Below are positions 16,264 through 24,913 of a stretch of 56,119 nt of DNA, one piece after another. The position numbers and the translations under genes were made by a program. The notes beneath the pieces were generated by a model. That model was not told the DNA's origin. It saw only the letters and a list, made by a program, of their open reading frames with translations, and made no database searches. The stretch covers positions 1 to 56,119 of the forward strand of contig DLDA01000011.1 of assembly GCA_002480925.1 (NCBI GenBank), written 5' to 3'. How positions within the stretch are numbered: the stretch's first letter is position 1; the number at the start of each line of letters is the position of its first letter. The stretch is from Lachnospiraceae bacterium UBA7784 (GTDB taxonomy: Bacteria > Bacillota > Clostridia > Lachnospirales > Lachnospiraceae).

Positions 16264-18114
16264 TTACCTTCCTATTAGAATTGAAACCGTACCCCCCGGC
16301 ACCGAAACAGATCCATCGCCGCATTCGAGTGGCTTATCAAGGAAGCTGTCATCGCCTGTATTTGCGACCAGATACCATTTCCTTCCATCTCCTGTCGAAG
16401 GAAGCGCATAGGTCCTGTCGTTGTAGTAAAAATTAACCAGCACCATCACATCCTCCTCGTTTTCACCGGCATAGGCTCCTGCATAGAGGGTTCCGAGCCC
16501 CTTCTTCTCGGGACCTATTCCCATGATCCATGGCTCTGTGTCATGGTATGAAAGATCCGGAAGCCCACAGCTCAGATAATCCGTCTGCTTCATAGGAGCC
16601 TTTGTGCGTATAGCAGGATGATCCCTCCTGAAACTGATCAGATTCTTTACAAAGCTATAAAGCTCCTTAACGTCCTTTTTCGAAGAGTACCTGACCCAGC
16701 CTGTAGGATTATCCTGCCCGTATGGATTGTTATTGCCATCTGCGCTGTTCAAGGCCTCATCTCCCTCCGTAATAAGAGGAACGCCCTGAGAGAGCATTAT
16801 GCAGGCCAGTGCTGATCTGACGCAGGTCAGACGGTTTTTCATGACATTTCGGCTTGTGGTCTTTCCTTCTATGCCATGATTGGAACTGCAGTTATAATTG
16901 CTCCCGTCGCGGTTGTCCTCACCGTTAGCCTCATTATGCTTCTCACCGTAGCTATATGCGTCCAGAAGAGTGAATCCGGTCTTTTCTGCAGCATAATTTA
17001 CAAATCCGAACCTCTCCCCCTGCCGTCTCATCTGATTGGCAAGCTCTGCTACCGTCCCATCCATATGGTTCTGAAGCCTGCGAAGAGGATATATGAAGTC
17101 ATCGTTGTAGTAGAAGAATCTCTTATGATCCTCTCTTTCAAGCTTCCTCTCATCTATCCTGTCATAGAAAAGCTTTACATCTGAAAGCCTTGGATGCCTG
17201 AGAAGATACTCGATCGGTAAACCCTCTCCTATCAGATGAAATCCGTCGACCCTGTAGCGAGTATGCCAGTATACCAGTATATCCGCTATAAATCTGGGAT
17301 CTGAAATGATATCCTCTGATGTAAATGAAAACTCCATCAAAAGCTCCATACCGGCCATATGCAGGGCATTTGACAGCATATCCATCCCCTTCTGCGGATC
17401 TGATGGGAAATATGATGACTTCGGGGCAAAATATGCCCCATCGCCATAGCCCCAGTAATTTATCCCCGACGGCTCGCTAACATGCTCCTTATACTTGTCT
17501 CCTGACTCGCTGACCCTGAAGGTATTGTAACGGATCTCCTCAAAATCATATAAAGGCATGAAAAGAACTGAGGTAATACCTAGTTCCTTGAGATAAGGTA
17601 TCCTTCTGATCACACCCTTGTATGTGCCCCTAAGCCCGGCCGGAAGAGATGCCTGCTCAGTAAATCCTCTTATATGAAGCTTGTAGATCACCATATCACG
17701 CGGATCTATCACCGGAGACTCCACAGGACGATAGGGAATAGGATCTCCTACGCCGCCAAAGATCCTGTAGTCCTTTTTCTTCCTGTTCATATCGTTCCAT
17801 TTCTCACGTCCGAACACTACATGAGCATAGGGGTCCATGTATTCTCCAATACCATCCTTTAGTCTGTAGAATACTCCATCCGGTAAAGGATCAGGAAAAA
17901 AGACAGAGAAAACCCGTCCTCTGGCAAAGCTCTCGTCAAGCATTACCTCTGTTTTCCCCTTACGCCTTTTATTATAAAAAATAATAGAAAGCCAGCCCTT
18001 TGTACGTGCTATCACAGTAAATTCAAAGCCGCCAGCACGCCTTTCTGCTCCGTAATGTCTGAAGCTGCCCTTTTGTATTGATAATTTCATCTTGTTTCTT
18101 TCTTCTACAGCCAT
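16264..18114 (-). CDS. GH13 (isoamylase/GlgX-like) protein lacking catalytic residues
   Basis: The 616-residue product has a short N-terminal beta domain (about residues 10-100), a (beta/alpha)8-like centre and a C-terminal beta sandwich (about 545-616). The segment SYGEKHNEANGEDNRDG (about 388-404) is typical of GlgX/isoamylase debranching enzymes. All four GH13 catalytic regions are altered. In region I the usual DxxxNH is replaced (LLMEFSFTSED). In region II, VDGFHLI replaces GFRxD and the nucleophile Asp is Ile295. In region III the acid/base Glu is Asp318. In region IV, HD is Lys378-Thr379. It is probably a non-catalytic glycan-binding or regulatory pseudoenzyme. Start 18114 is uncertain; ATG 18090 is an alternative. 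It is followed by the DUF5662 gene. Confidence 0.8.
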   Translation of the reverse strand: MAVEERNKMKLSIQKGSFRHYGAERRAGGFEFTVIARTKGWLSIIFYNKRRKGKTEVMLDESFARGRVFSVFFPDPLPDGVFYRLKDGIGEYMDPYAHVVFGREKWNDMNRKKKDYRIFGGVGDPIPYRPVESPVIDPRDMVIYKLHIRGFTEQASLPAGLRGTYKGVIRRIPYLKELGITSVLFMPLYDFEEIRYNTFRVSESGDKYKEHVSEPSGINYWGYGDGAYFAPKSSYFPSDPQKGMDMLSNALHMAGMELLMEFSFTSEDIISDPRFIADILVYWHTRYRVDGFHLIGEGLPIEYLLRHPRLSDVKLFYDRIDERKLEREDHKRFFYYNDDFIYPLRRLQNHMDGTVAELANQMRRQGERFGFVNYAAEKTGFTLLDAYSYGEKHNEANGEDNRDGSNYNCSSNHGIEGKTTSRNVMKNRLTCVRSALACIMLSQGVPLITEGDEALNSADGNNNPYGQDNPTGWVRYSSKKDVKELYSFVKNLISFRRDHPAIRTKAPMKQTDYLSCGLPDLSYHDTEPWIMGIGPEKKGLGTLYAGAYAGENEEDVMVLVNFYYNDRTYALPSTGDGRKWYLVANTGDDSFLDKPLECGDGSVSVPGGTVSILIGR

Positions 18115-18165
18115 AAGCCAAAACGCCCTCTCTAAAGGACATTTCCTCTCGCAACAATACCTGCT

Positions 18166-18174
18166 ATTATATCA
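18166..18174 (-). promoter_or_regulatory. Extended -10 promoter of the GH13-like gene
   Basis: TG-A-TATAAT (TATAAT at 18171-18166 with TG at 18174-18173) on the minus strand, about 50 bases before the GH13-like start and just downstream of the helicase terminator. No good -35 box is present, as is usual for extended -10 promoters. Confidence 0.5.
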
Positions 18175-18184
18175 TAGATCATTA

Positions 18185-18213
18185 TAAAAAATCTATTTTT
18201 TTATAAAATAGAT
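18185..18213 (-). terminator. Intrinsic terminator after the helicase gene
   Basis: 9-bp stem ATCTATTTT / AAAATAGAT (18213-18191) with a short loop followed by a U6 tract (18190-18185), five bases after the helicase stop. It is AT-rich but well formed, and ends the DUF5717-to-helicase unit. Confidence 0.65.
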
Positions 18214-18217
18214 CAGC

Positions 18218-20026
18218 CTAGTCAAGCGCCTCCCTGATAAATGGAGAAGGATAATATGAATGATTCCCGTATTTAGAGCTAAGAGAAATGATAAGCTGTC
18301 TTTTTGCTCTTGTCATAGCCACATAAAACATCCGTCTCTCCTCTTCAAGCTTTACCGCTGTATCAGCCTTATCAGACGGTGTGATCCCCATTACCGCCCC
18401 TATTATAAAAACATGATCAAATTCAAGGCCCTTGGACCCATGGAAGGTATATAAGCCTATTCCACAGCTCCTTTTTGTCTTAGAAGCCTCCCTCTCCTCC
18501 ATCTTCCTTTTCTCCTCCATAGCTCTTACAAAATCCCCTATTCTCTGATGAGGCCGGGCGGCCTCCTTAAGCCTTCTGGCATGCTCCATATACATAGCCT
18601 GATCAAGCCCCTTACTTCGTGTATAGTCACAGATATAGGTGCTGTAGGACATACGCCTTAGTATATAATCGATCGCAGCATATGGGCTTAGGCCACTGAT
18701 GAAATCAAGCTCCCTGCTGAACTTGTCTGCCTCATCGCAAAGGATAGTGTTTCTCATAAGACAAAGCCAGCTTTTCCTGTCAACCATGTCTCCTGAAAGC
18801 CCTATCCTGCCAAGATTCCTGTCAGGATGACTAAGAGCCCTGATAAGATCCTCACAGCTTACATATCTATCAGAGGACCTTAGTATAGAGATTATATCCC
18901 TGTAGACAAAGCTTTTGTAAAGAGACAGACTGCCCCCTCCCTTTATCATGCCTCTTTTTTCAAGTTCAATCATAAGAGAATCTGCTATTCTTCTGTTACG
19001 GTAGAGCACTGCTATTTCCCCTTCCGGCTCTCCCTTTGCCAGAAGGTCCTCTATCATATCACAGACCTGCCCTGCTTCCTCCCTCTCATCCTTTGCCGTT
19101 ATGACATGCAGCAGGCCCTCCTGCTCTGAGTATGCAAGCAGTCTCTTTTCAAACCGTCTTTTATTGTTTGAAATAAGCCTTGACGAGGCCTCAACTATAG
19201 CCCTGTCAGATCTGTAATTGCAGGCTAAGATGATGGTATGTGCATCCGGATAATCCTCTGTAAAGCTTAACAGAAAGGAAGGATCAGAGCCCCTGAAGCC
19301 GTAAATGGCTTGATCATCGTCCCCTACTATAAAAAGATTCTGCCTTTTCCTCGACAGATCTCCTATGATCTGATACTGGAGAGCGTTCATATCCTGTGCC
19401 TCATCCACCAGGATATACTTAAAGCGCCCTCTCCAGAAATCAAGTCTGTTGGGATGCTCAGTAAAAAAGCTCTTAGTTCTGACAAGAAGATCATCAAGAT
19501 CAAAAAGTCCGGCCTCCCTCATCACTCTCTGGTAGGATCCTATAACCGCCATCACAGTCTCTGCTGTCATATCAGGAGGAAGGCTGTCATTACTGAGATG
19601 ACCGCAATTCTTATAATAGCTTACTGTACGAATGAGCTTAGGATAAAAGGTCTGGTCTTTTGGCCTTATTCCATGCTCCTTTACAGCAAAAGAAAGGAGG
19701 GCAGCTGCTTTCCTTCCGGAAACGATTGAATGATCAGATATAAGTCCTTCTCTTTTCAGGATATTAAAAAAAATCGAATGAAATGTGCCGAATGCAGGAA
19801 GAGAAGCCGGTGAATGACCGCTTACAAATCTTTTCTGCATTGACACAGCCGCATCCCTTGTAAAGGTAACGACTAATATATTCTCAGGAGCTACGCCTCT
19901 TTTTTCTATCAGATGACCTATCCTTTCGGTCAGCACAAGAGTCTTCCCGCTCCCGGGCCCTGCTATACATAGGCAGGGTCCATTAAAATGTGATACAGCT
20001 TCCTGCTGTGGTCCGCTTAATTCCAT
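18218..20026 (-). CDS. UvrD/PcrA-like superfamily 1 DNA helicase
   Basis: ATP-dependent 3'-5' DNA helicase family protein. The product is 602 residues, shorter than PcrA or UvrD (about 720). All SF1 motifs are readable in order: Q motif LSGPQQEAV, Walker A AGPGSGKTLVLTERI, TFHS, VDEAQDMNALQ, GDDDQAIYGFRGSDP, CNYRSDRAIVEAS, FHGSKGLEFDHVFIIG and EEERRMFYVAMTRAK. The shortened part appears to be the 2B domain and the C-terminal tail. GGGGAGA precedes the start. It follows the gltX fusion gene by 18 bases and ends at a terminator, so it is the last gene of that unit. It may be a repair helicase with no link to its neighbours. Confidence 0.9.
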   Translation of the reverse strand: MELSGPQQEAVSHFNGPCLCIAGPGSGKTLVLTERIGHLIEKRGVAPENILVVTFTRDAAVSMQKRFVSGHSPASLPAFGTFHSIFFNILKREGLISDHSIVSGRKAAALLSFAVKEHGIRPKDQTFYPKLIRTVSYYKNCGHLSNDSLPPDMTAETVMAVIGSYQRVMREAGLFDLDDLLVRTKSFFTEHPNRLDFWRGRFKYILVDEAQDMNALQYQIIGDLSRKRQNLFIVGDDDQAIYGFRGSDPSFLLSFTEDYPDAHTIILACNYRSDRAIVEASSRLISNNKRRFEKRLLAYSEQEGLLHVITAKDEREEAGQVCDMIEDLLAKGEPEGEIAVLYRNRRIADSLMIELEKRGMIKGGGSLSLYKSFVYRDIISILRSSDRYVSCEDLIRALSHPDRNLGRIGLSGDMVDRKSWLCLMRNTILCDEADKFSRELDFISGLSPYAAIDYILRRMSYSTYICDYTRSKGLDQAMYMEHARRLKEAARPHQRIGDFVRAMEEKRKMEEREASKTKRSCGIGLYTFHGSKGLEFDHVFIIGAVMGITPSDKADTAVKLEEERRMFYVAMTRAKRQLIISLSSKYGNHSYYPSPFIREALD

Positions 20027-20044
20027 ACTCTCTCCCCTTTCTTC

Positions 20045-22876
20045 TTATCCCTCAAGCTTTGCTATTGCAGCCCTTATCCGCTTAAGCGACTCATCCTTAC
20101 CAAGTATCTCCATGATCTGGGTCGCCCCTCCCGGAGTGGATGCCTTTCCTGAAAGAGCGGTACGGATAGGCCACATAACAAAGCCGACCTTTAAGCCCTT
20201 GTCTGCAGCGAATTGCTTGAGCGAGGCAAAGAGGCCGTCATTAGAGAAATCCTCCACTCCCTCAAGCAGAGGAAGGACATCCTTCAAAAGCTCGAGCGAA
20301 TTCTCCTCAGTGCACTTGTTCTTCTTGTTTATATAAAGCGAATTGTCATAATCGCCTACCTTTTCGAAGAAATCCACAAGGTCCTTTATATCAGGGAAGA
20401 TCTCTATCCTTGACTGGACGAGCTCTGCTATCTTTTTCTTGTCACAGTCTCTCTTTACTGTATCATCAATATAAGGAAGAGCCTGCTTATAGAACAGATC
20501 CGGGTCCATTTTCTTGATGTATTCACCATTCATCCATTTAAGCTTGGTGACGTCAAAGACAGCCGGGCTCTTGCTGATATGCTTATAGTCGAACTTCTCT
20601 ATAAGCTCAGGAAGATTCATTATCTCCTGATTGTCCTCAGGACTCCAGCCTAAGAGTGCGACAAAGTTTACAATAGCATCCGTAAGATATCCCTGATCTA
20701 CAAGGTCCTCAAATGAAGAATGGCCGCTTCTCTTTGAAAGCTTCTGATGATCTTCATTTGTGATAAGAGGGCAATGGATGTACTTTGGAACCTCCCATCC
20801 AAAGGCCTCGTAGAGCCTGTTGTACTTAGGCGATGATGACAGGTACTCATTTCCCCTGACCACATGTGTGATTCCCATCAGATGATCATCGACTACATTA
20901 GCGAAATTATAGGTCGGATATCCATCTGACTTTATAAGTATCATATCGTCAAGCTCACTGTTGTCCACTGTGATGTCACCGTAGATTTCATCATGGAAGG
21001 TCGTAGTACCCTCCCTTGGATTATTCTGTCTTATGACATAAGGAATCCCTGATGCAAGTTTCTCCTCTATCTCCTCCTCCGAAAGATGAAGACAGTGCTT
21101 GTCATAGATAGAGATGGTCTTCTTCTCTCCATTTTCGTCTGTAACCTCATGCTTAAGACCATCAAGCCTCTCCGGAGTACAGAAGCAGTAATATGCCTCT
21201 CCCTTTTCTATAAGCTCCTTTGCATATTTCATATATATGCCCTGCTCTACCCTCTCGCTCTGGACATAGGGACCTACTCCTCCATCCTTGTCAGGTCCCT
21301 CATCATATGTAAGCCCTGTATCCTTCAAGGTCTTATAGATGATATCGATGGCACCATCCACATATCTTTCCTGGTCGGTATCCTCTATACGGAGGATGAA
21401 ATCCCCTCCCTCATGCTTTGCTATAAGAAAAGCATAGAGAGCTGTACGGAGATTCCCTACATGCATTCTTCCTGTAGGCGACGGTGCAAATCTTGTTCTT
21501 ACTTTCATTGGTCTTGCTTCTTTCTTTTTTTCTTTATTGTAGATATCAAGAGCAGATATCTTTTTTATAACTGGTTCCTTCTTTTTTTCAGGGACTAATC
21601 CTTTTTTCTCGTCACTACTGCTGTGACCACCGGCCCCTCCCCCCGCGACAGTCTCCGCTTCCTTCTTACTGCCGGTCTTCTTATTTTCCTCTACTTTTTT
21701 ATTGATGTCAAGTCCGCAGAGACGATCAACTGACCTTAATATCTCAAGAATCTCCGGAACATAGAAATCCTTTTCCTCCATCATCTTATCTATCTGCTTT
21801 CTCTCGTCCCTTACCTGGTCTCTCTCCGCTTCTATCTGCTCCTTAAGGTCTCTTTTCTTCTGGATAAGCTCCTCGCATACATCCCTCATTGCATCCTCAT
21901 GAGCTAAGGCTGCTGCCTGCTTCTCCCATATATGGGGATCATATAGCCGTAGCGGAGCTAAAAGCTTCATCAGATAAGTAGACCAGTAGCTTAAGTCCCT
22001 GTCATCCTTTTCGAACCTGTCTCTTTTGTCATTTAATTCCAGATAGCTGTTGTATAAGAACTCCAGCTCTGTCGCACTATGGACATGATACTTTTCGGAT
22101 GTAGCATTTATTGCTGCCGTTATATTAGCATACTCCATCCTTGCGACATTTAACAGATTTATCGTTGAATTAAGGTCCCTTAAGAGTCCTTTTCTCATCC
22201 TTATCGTAGAGGCCTGCCAGAGAAAGAGGATTATCGCTGCAAGAGCAAATCCGAGCAGGAAAACCCCTATTATACCCTGGGCTGCCTCGTTTCCCGATCT
22301 TTCCGATGCTGCAAATAGTATTATTATAGTGGCAAAGAAAAGAGCCATTAGCATTATACAGATCTTTCTCGCATAGGAGCTCTTCGTCGTAGCCTCATCG
22401 AAATCCATCTTAAGCTCCCCTTTATCAGCCTCAAGAGCATGCATCTTTGTCTCGGTTTTCTTCTGATAGGCTTCATTTTCCCTCATCCGCTTTATGTCAA
22501 GGGATATACTGCCTTCATTCTCCTCTATAAGCCTGTAGGCATCATCTGAAATGCTTTTAGGCGCATCCAAAAAGGCCTGACGGCTTTTTCTTGCACGTTC
22601 GATCGAGGAGGCGGTCTTTTTTACAGCCTCCCTTTCCTTGCCCTTAAGCTTCCTTATCCGCCTGATGTCCTCCAGATAGCTGTCTATAACCCTGACTCCG
22701 GCCTTTTTCCCCTCTATGTCCTTCGTAGTGCCTATTATCTGCTCGCAGGAGTCAAGTATATAATGCTCGATCTTTTTGGGATTATCAAGGCTCTCCAGTG
22801 AATCGATCTCACCTATCAGATCATCGAAGATCTGATCCTGGGTTTTTTTCTTTTTTTTCTTCTTAAAGCCAAACAC
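20045..22876 (-). CDS. gltX: Two-TM coiled-coil protein fused to glutamyl-tRNA synthetase
   Basis: A single uninterrupted frame of 943 codons. Residues 1-456 are a poly-Lys N-terminus, helical coiled-coil segments, two hydrophobic helices (about 172-190 and 202-222), a further long coiled coil (to about 385), and a Gly/Lys/Glu-rich linker with [10 protein letters not shown]. Residues 457-943 are a complete class I GluRS of 487 residues: [19 protein letters not shown] (HIGH-type), a CxC-x28-CxH zinc motif, [14 protein letters not shown] (KMSKS-type), and the anticodon-binding C-terminus. The GTG start at 22876 is chosen because CGGAG lies 6 bases upstream and the preceding gene stops one base before. 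An internal ATG at 21508 would give free GluRS but has only a weak ribosome site. As written, a membrane-anchored synthetase is predicted. Confidence 0.85.
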   Translation of the reverse strand: MFGFKKKKKKKTQDQIFDDLIGEIDSLESLDNPKKIEHYILDSCEQIIGTTKDIEGKKAGVRVIDSYLEDIRRIRKLKGKEREAVKKTASSIERARKSRQAFLDAPKSISDDAYRLIEENEGSISLDIKRMRENEAYQKKTETKMHALEADKGELKMDFDEATTKSSYARKICIMLMALFFATIIILFAASERSGNEAAQGIIGVFLLGFALAAIILFLWQASTIRMRKGLLRDLNSTINLLNVARMEYANITAAINATSEKYHVHSATELEFLYNSYLELNDKRDRFEKDDRDLSYWSTYLMKLLAPLRLYDPHIWEKQAAALAHEDAMRDVCEELIQKKRDLKEQIEAERDQVRDERKQIDKMMEEKDFYVPEILEILRSVDRLCGLDINKKVEENKKTGSKKEAETVAGGGAGGHSSSDEKKGLVPEKKKEPVIKKISALDIYNKEKKKEARPMKVRTRFAPSPTGRMHVGNLRTALYAFLIAKHEGGDFILRIEDTDQERYVDGAIDIIYKTLKDTGLTYDEGPDKDGGVGPYVQSERVEQGIYMKYAKELIEKGEAYYCFCTPERLDGLKHEVTDENGEKKTISIYDKHCLHLSEEEIEEKLASGIPYVIRQNNPREGTTTFHDEIYGDITVDNSELDDMILIKSDGYPTYNFANVVDDHLMGITHVVRGNEYLSSSPKYNRLYEAFGWEVPKYIHCPLITNEDHQKLSKRSGHSSFEDLVDQGYLTDAIVNFVALLGWSPEDNQEIMNLPELIEKFDYKHISKSPAVFDVTKLKWMNGEYIKKMDPDLFYKQALPYIDDTVKRDCDKKKIAELVQSRIEIFPDIKDLVDFFEKVGDYDNSLYINKKNKCTEENSLELLKDVLPLLEGVEDFSNDGLFASLKQFAADKGLKVGFVMWPIRTALSGKASTPGGATQIMEILGKDESLKRIRAAIAKLEG

Positions 22877-22877
22877 C

Positions 22878-23660
22878 TTATGCTCCGTACTTCCTGATAT
22901 AGTCTTCCCTAAGACCATAGAAAACATTTTCTTTTTTAAGGGCCTCATCCTGGGCTTTCTTCACCTGATCCGATTCAGAGGCTGCCTTGAATACCTTCCT
23001 GGCCATTTCTATCTGGTCAGGCCTTATATGGAAATCCTCGACTGCCTTGTCGATCGCCTTCTCATCTCCTGTCTCCATAAGACAGAAAAGCATCTGGGAA
23101 AGACTTTTTGAGGATGTGTTTCGCTCATAGGCCATCCTGTAATATTCGCTTGCCTCCCTGAACAGAAAGGCCCTTGCGTAGGCATATCCTATGTTATGAC
23201 ATACATCACCGTAGAAGCTTCTTGAGATCCCGGGTATCTTTAAGATTTCCTGATAATTGAGTATGGCTCTCCTGATTCTTCCCTTTTTTAGGAGCTGGTC
23301 TGCTATCCGCTTCTTTTTCTCCTCAGGGGAAAGCTCCATGAAAAGCATTATATCATGCACAGTATCCCTTATCTCAGCCGGAGTCAGATATCCGCAAGAG
23401 GACAGGATAGTCTCTATCTGTACATGAAACGGCATTCCCGATCTCTTCTGTGTCCGCAGTCTCTCAGACAGAGCCGTAAATGAAAGCTCCTGATCAATCC
23501 AGCCTAGAAGCTCATCAGAGATGAGCATAGGATCAAGAGTCTCGGTATTATGGTAAATATAATAACAGAGTTCCTCAAGAGAATATATATTAAGCGATGC
23601 ATTCTCTATATAGAACGGTGTGGCAGCCATAGGCTGTCTGCATAAAATAAGCTCACCCAT
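22878..23660 (-). CDS. TPR-like helical repeat protein of the DUF5716/DUF5717 unit
   Basis: The 260-residue soluble protein has an N-terminal all-helical region and, from about residue 125, tetratricopeptide-like pairs ([58 protein letters not shown]). The start ATG shares one base with the stop of the DUF5716 gene and its stop is one base before the GTG of the gltX fusion, so all are translationally coupled. I know no named function. TPR folds mediate protein-protein contact, so an adaptor between the Hsp70-like protein and the membrane protein is plausible but inferred. Confidence 0.75.
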   Translation of the reverse strand: MGELILCRQPMAATPFYIENASLNIYSLEELCYYIYHNTETLDPMLISDELLGWIDQELSFTALSERLRTQKRSGMPFHVQIETILSSCGYLTPAEIRDTVHDIMLFMELSPEEKKKRIADQLLKKGRIRRAILNYQEILKIPGISRSFYGDVCHNIGYAYARAFLFREASEYYRMAYERNTSSKSLSQMLFCLMETGDEKAIDKAVEDFHIRPDQIEMARKVFKAASESDQVKKAQDEALKKENVFYGLREDYIRKYGA

Positions 23661-24910
23661 CAGTCAATCCCAATCGTGGTCGTAAAGGTCCGGCCACTTC
23701 CCTTTTCTATCTCTCCGAAACCCAGATCAAAGATACTTACGCTTACCTTCCGATCAGAAAGCGGTACAGCAGTGATACGAAGCCTGGTAAGGCCCGGTGC
23801 CCGTTCAGGCAGATCCTTTAGATTCAGGACATTCTCAACGGTCTTTCGGCTGTCAGGCTTTTGTATATAAAGGGAGATCGAGGGATCGCCGGCCAGAATG
23901 ACCTCGCACTCTCCTCTCTCTTCATACCAGCTTTTCCCGGCATCGATAAGAGTATAGAACTTTTTCTGGTTCAGATCAGATACCAGAAGCGAAAGCGAAA
24001 GCTTAAGCTCATTATCACCTATATACATAAAGGGCCACTCAGCCCTGCCTGCCCTTACAAGAGAAGCATAGCAGGCTCCGTCTGCATAAAGGTTCTGACC
24101 TATGAAGACCTTATGCCCCTGCATTGCCCTCTTAAGCGAAGCCTTCATCCACTCTCTTGAAAATCCGTTTCCTGTAAGATATATTGTCGAAACAAGAGAT
24201 CCCTTAAAACATTCCTTTAGTATCTCATCAAAGGAGGTGTCCCTGTCGGTCTCATCAAGCGTATAATATTTTTCATATAAGGAGACCATGCCTGGCTTTG
24301 TAGTATAGTTTACATTAAGCCTTATAGCATAGACATACAATCCATTATTCTCAAAAAGCATAAGGTCATGTCGTCTCTGGTCCATAGGCTGGGAAAGACA
24401 GTAGTAGTAAAAGGCCTCATTCTTTCCTATTACACTTGTCCGCTCCGGAGCTATATGGCATTTCCCGGCGCATCTGGTGATCAGATCTACAGTCTCCCTG
24501 TTTACCTTTGGAACAGAAAAGCTCGCATAGGCCACCTCCCTGATTCCTGAAAGGTTCTGTGCCATTTGTATAAGAGCGCGGATAAATATGAGAAGAAGCT
24601 CCTCGGCTGAAAACAGCTGGGCATCCACTATCAGATTCTCATTGTTTACGGCCTTGTCAAAGAAGCCTGTGACAAGTGAATAATCCTTGTCATCCTTCTT
24701 CCCTAAAGCGTCATCACCGATAAGCCACTGTCCTATCCCGCTTCTCTTTGCAATGGCCATAGGGAAAACATAGTTTTCCTCTCCATAAACCTTTGAAACT
24801 GTCACAGGAGACTTATCCCCCGGATTGATATAGCTTATAAGAGCCCGCTCATCTGAGATATCTATCCCTAAGACTGTCCCTGTGCCTTTATCTAAGCCTT
24901 CACTAGTCAT
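23660..24910 (-). CDS. DUF5716 family protein, Hsp70/actin-like ATPase fold
   Basis: The 416-residue protein has the outline of the ASKHA (Hsp70/actin/sugar kinase) fold. It shows an N-terminal phosphate-1-like strand-turn VLGIDISDERALISYINPG, an Hsp70-like YASFSVPKVNRETVDLITR, and a late adenosine-type segment IYLTGNGFSREWMKASLKR followed by YADGACYASL. The usual Hsp70 substrate-binding domain is absent. From memory this matches DUF5716, found beside DUF5717 in Lachnospiraceae. It starts 3 bases after the DUF5717 stop and overlaps the TPR gene by one base. ATP binding is a prediction; the partner is unknown. Confidence 0.7.
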   Translation of the reverse strand: MTSEGLDKGTGTVLGIDISDERALISYINPGDKSPVTVSKVYGEENYVFPMAIAKRSGIGQWLIGDDALGKKDDKDYSLVTGFFDKAVNNENLIVDAQLFSAEELLLIFIRALIQMAQNLSGIREVAYASFSVPKVNRETVDLITRCAGKCHIAPERTSVIGKNEAFYYYCLSQPMDQRRHDLMLFENNGLYVYAIRLNVNYTTKPGMVSLYEKYYTLDETDRDTSFDEILKECFKGSLVSTIYLTGNGFSREWMKASLKRAMQGHKVFIGQNLYADGACYASLVRAGRAEWPFMYIGDNELKLSLSLLVSDLNQKKFYTLIDAGKSWYEERGECEVILAGDPSISLYIQKPDSRKTVENVLNLKDLPERAPGLTRLRITAVPLSDRKVSVSIFDLGFGEIEKGSGRTFTTTIGID

Positions 24911-24913
24911 TTA

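Noticed and set aside
21086..21598. Open frame of 170 codons on the plus strand opposite the gltX fusion linker
   Set aside because: Shadow of the opposite strand; the minus-strand frame has GluRS catalytic motifs. No ribosome site or protein-like composition.
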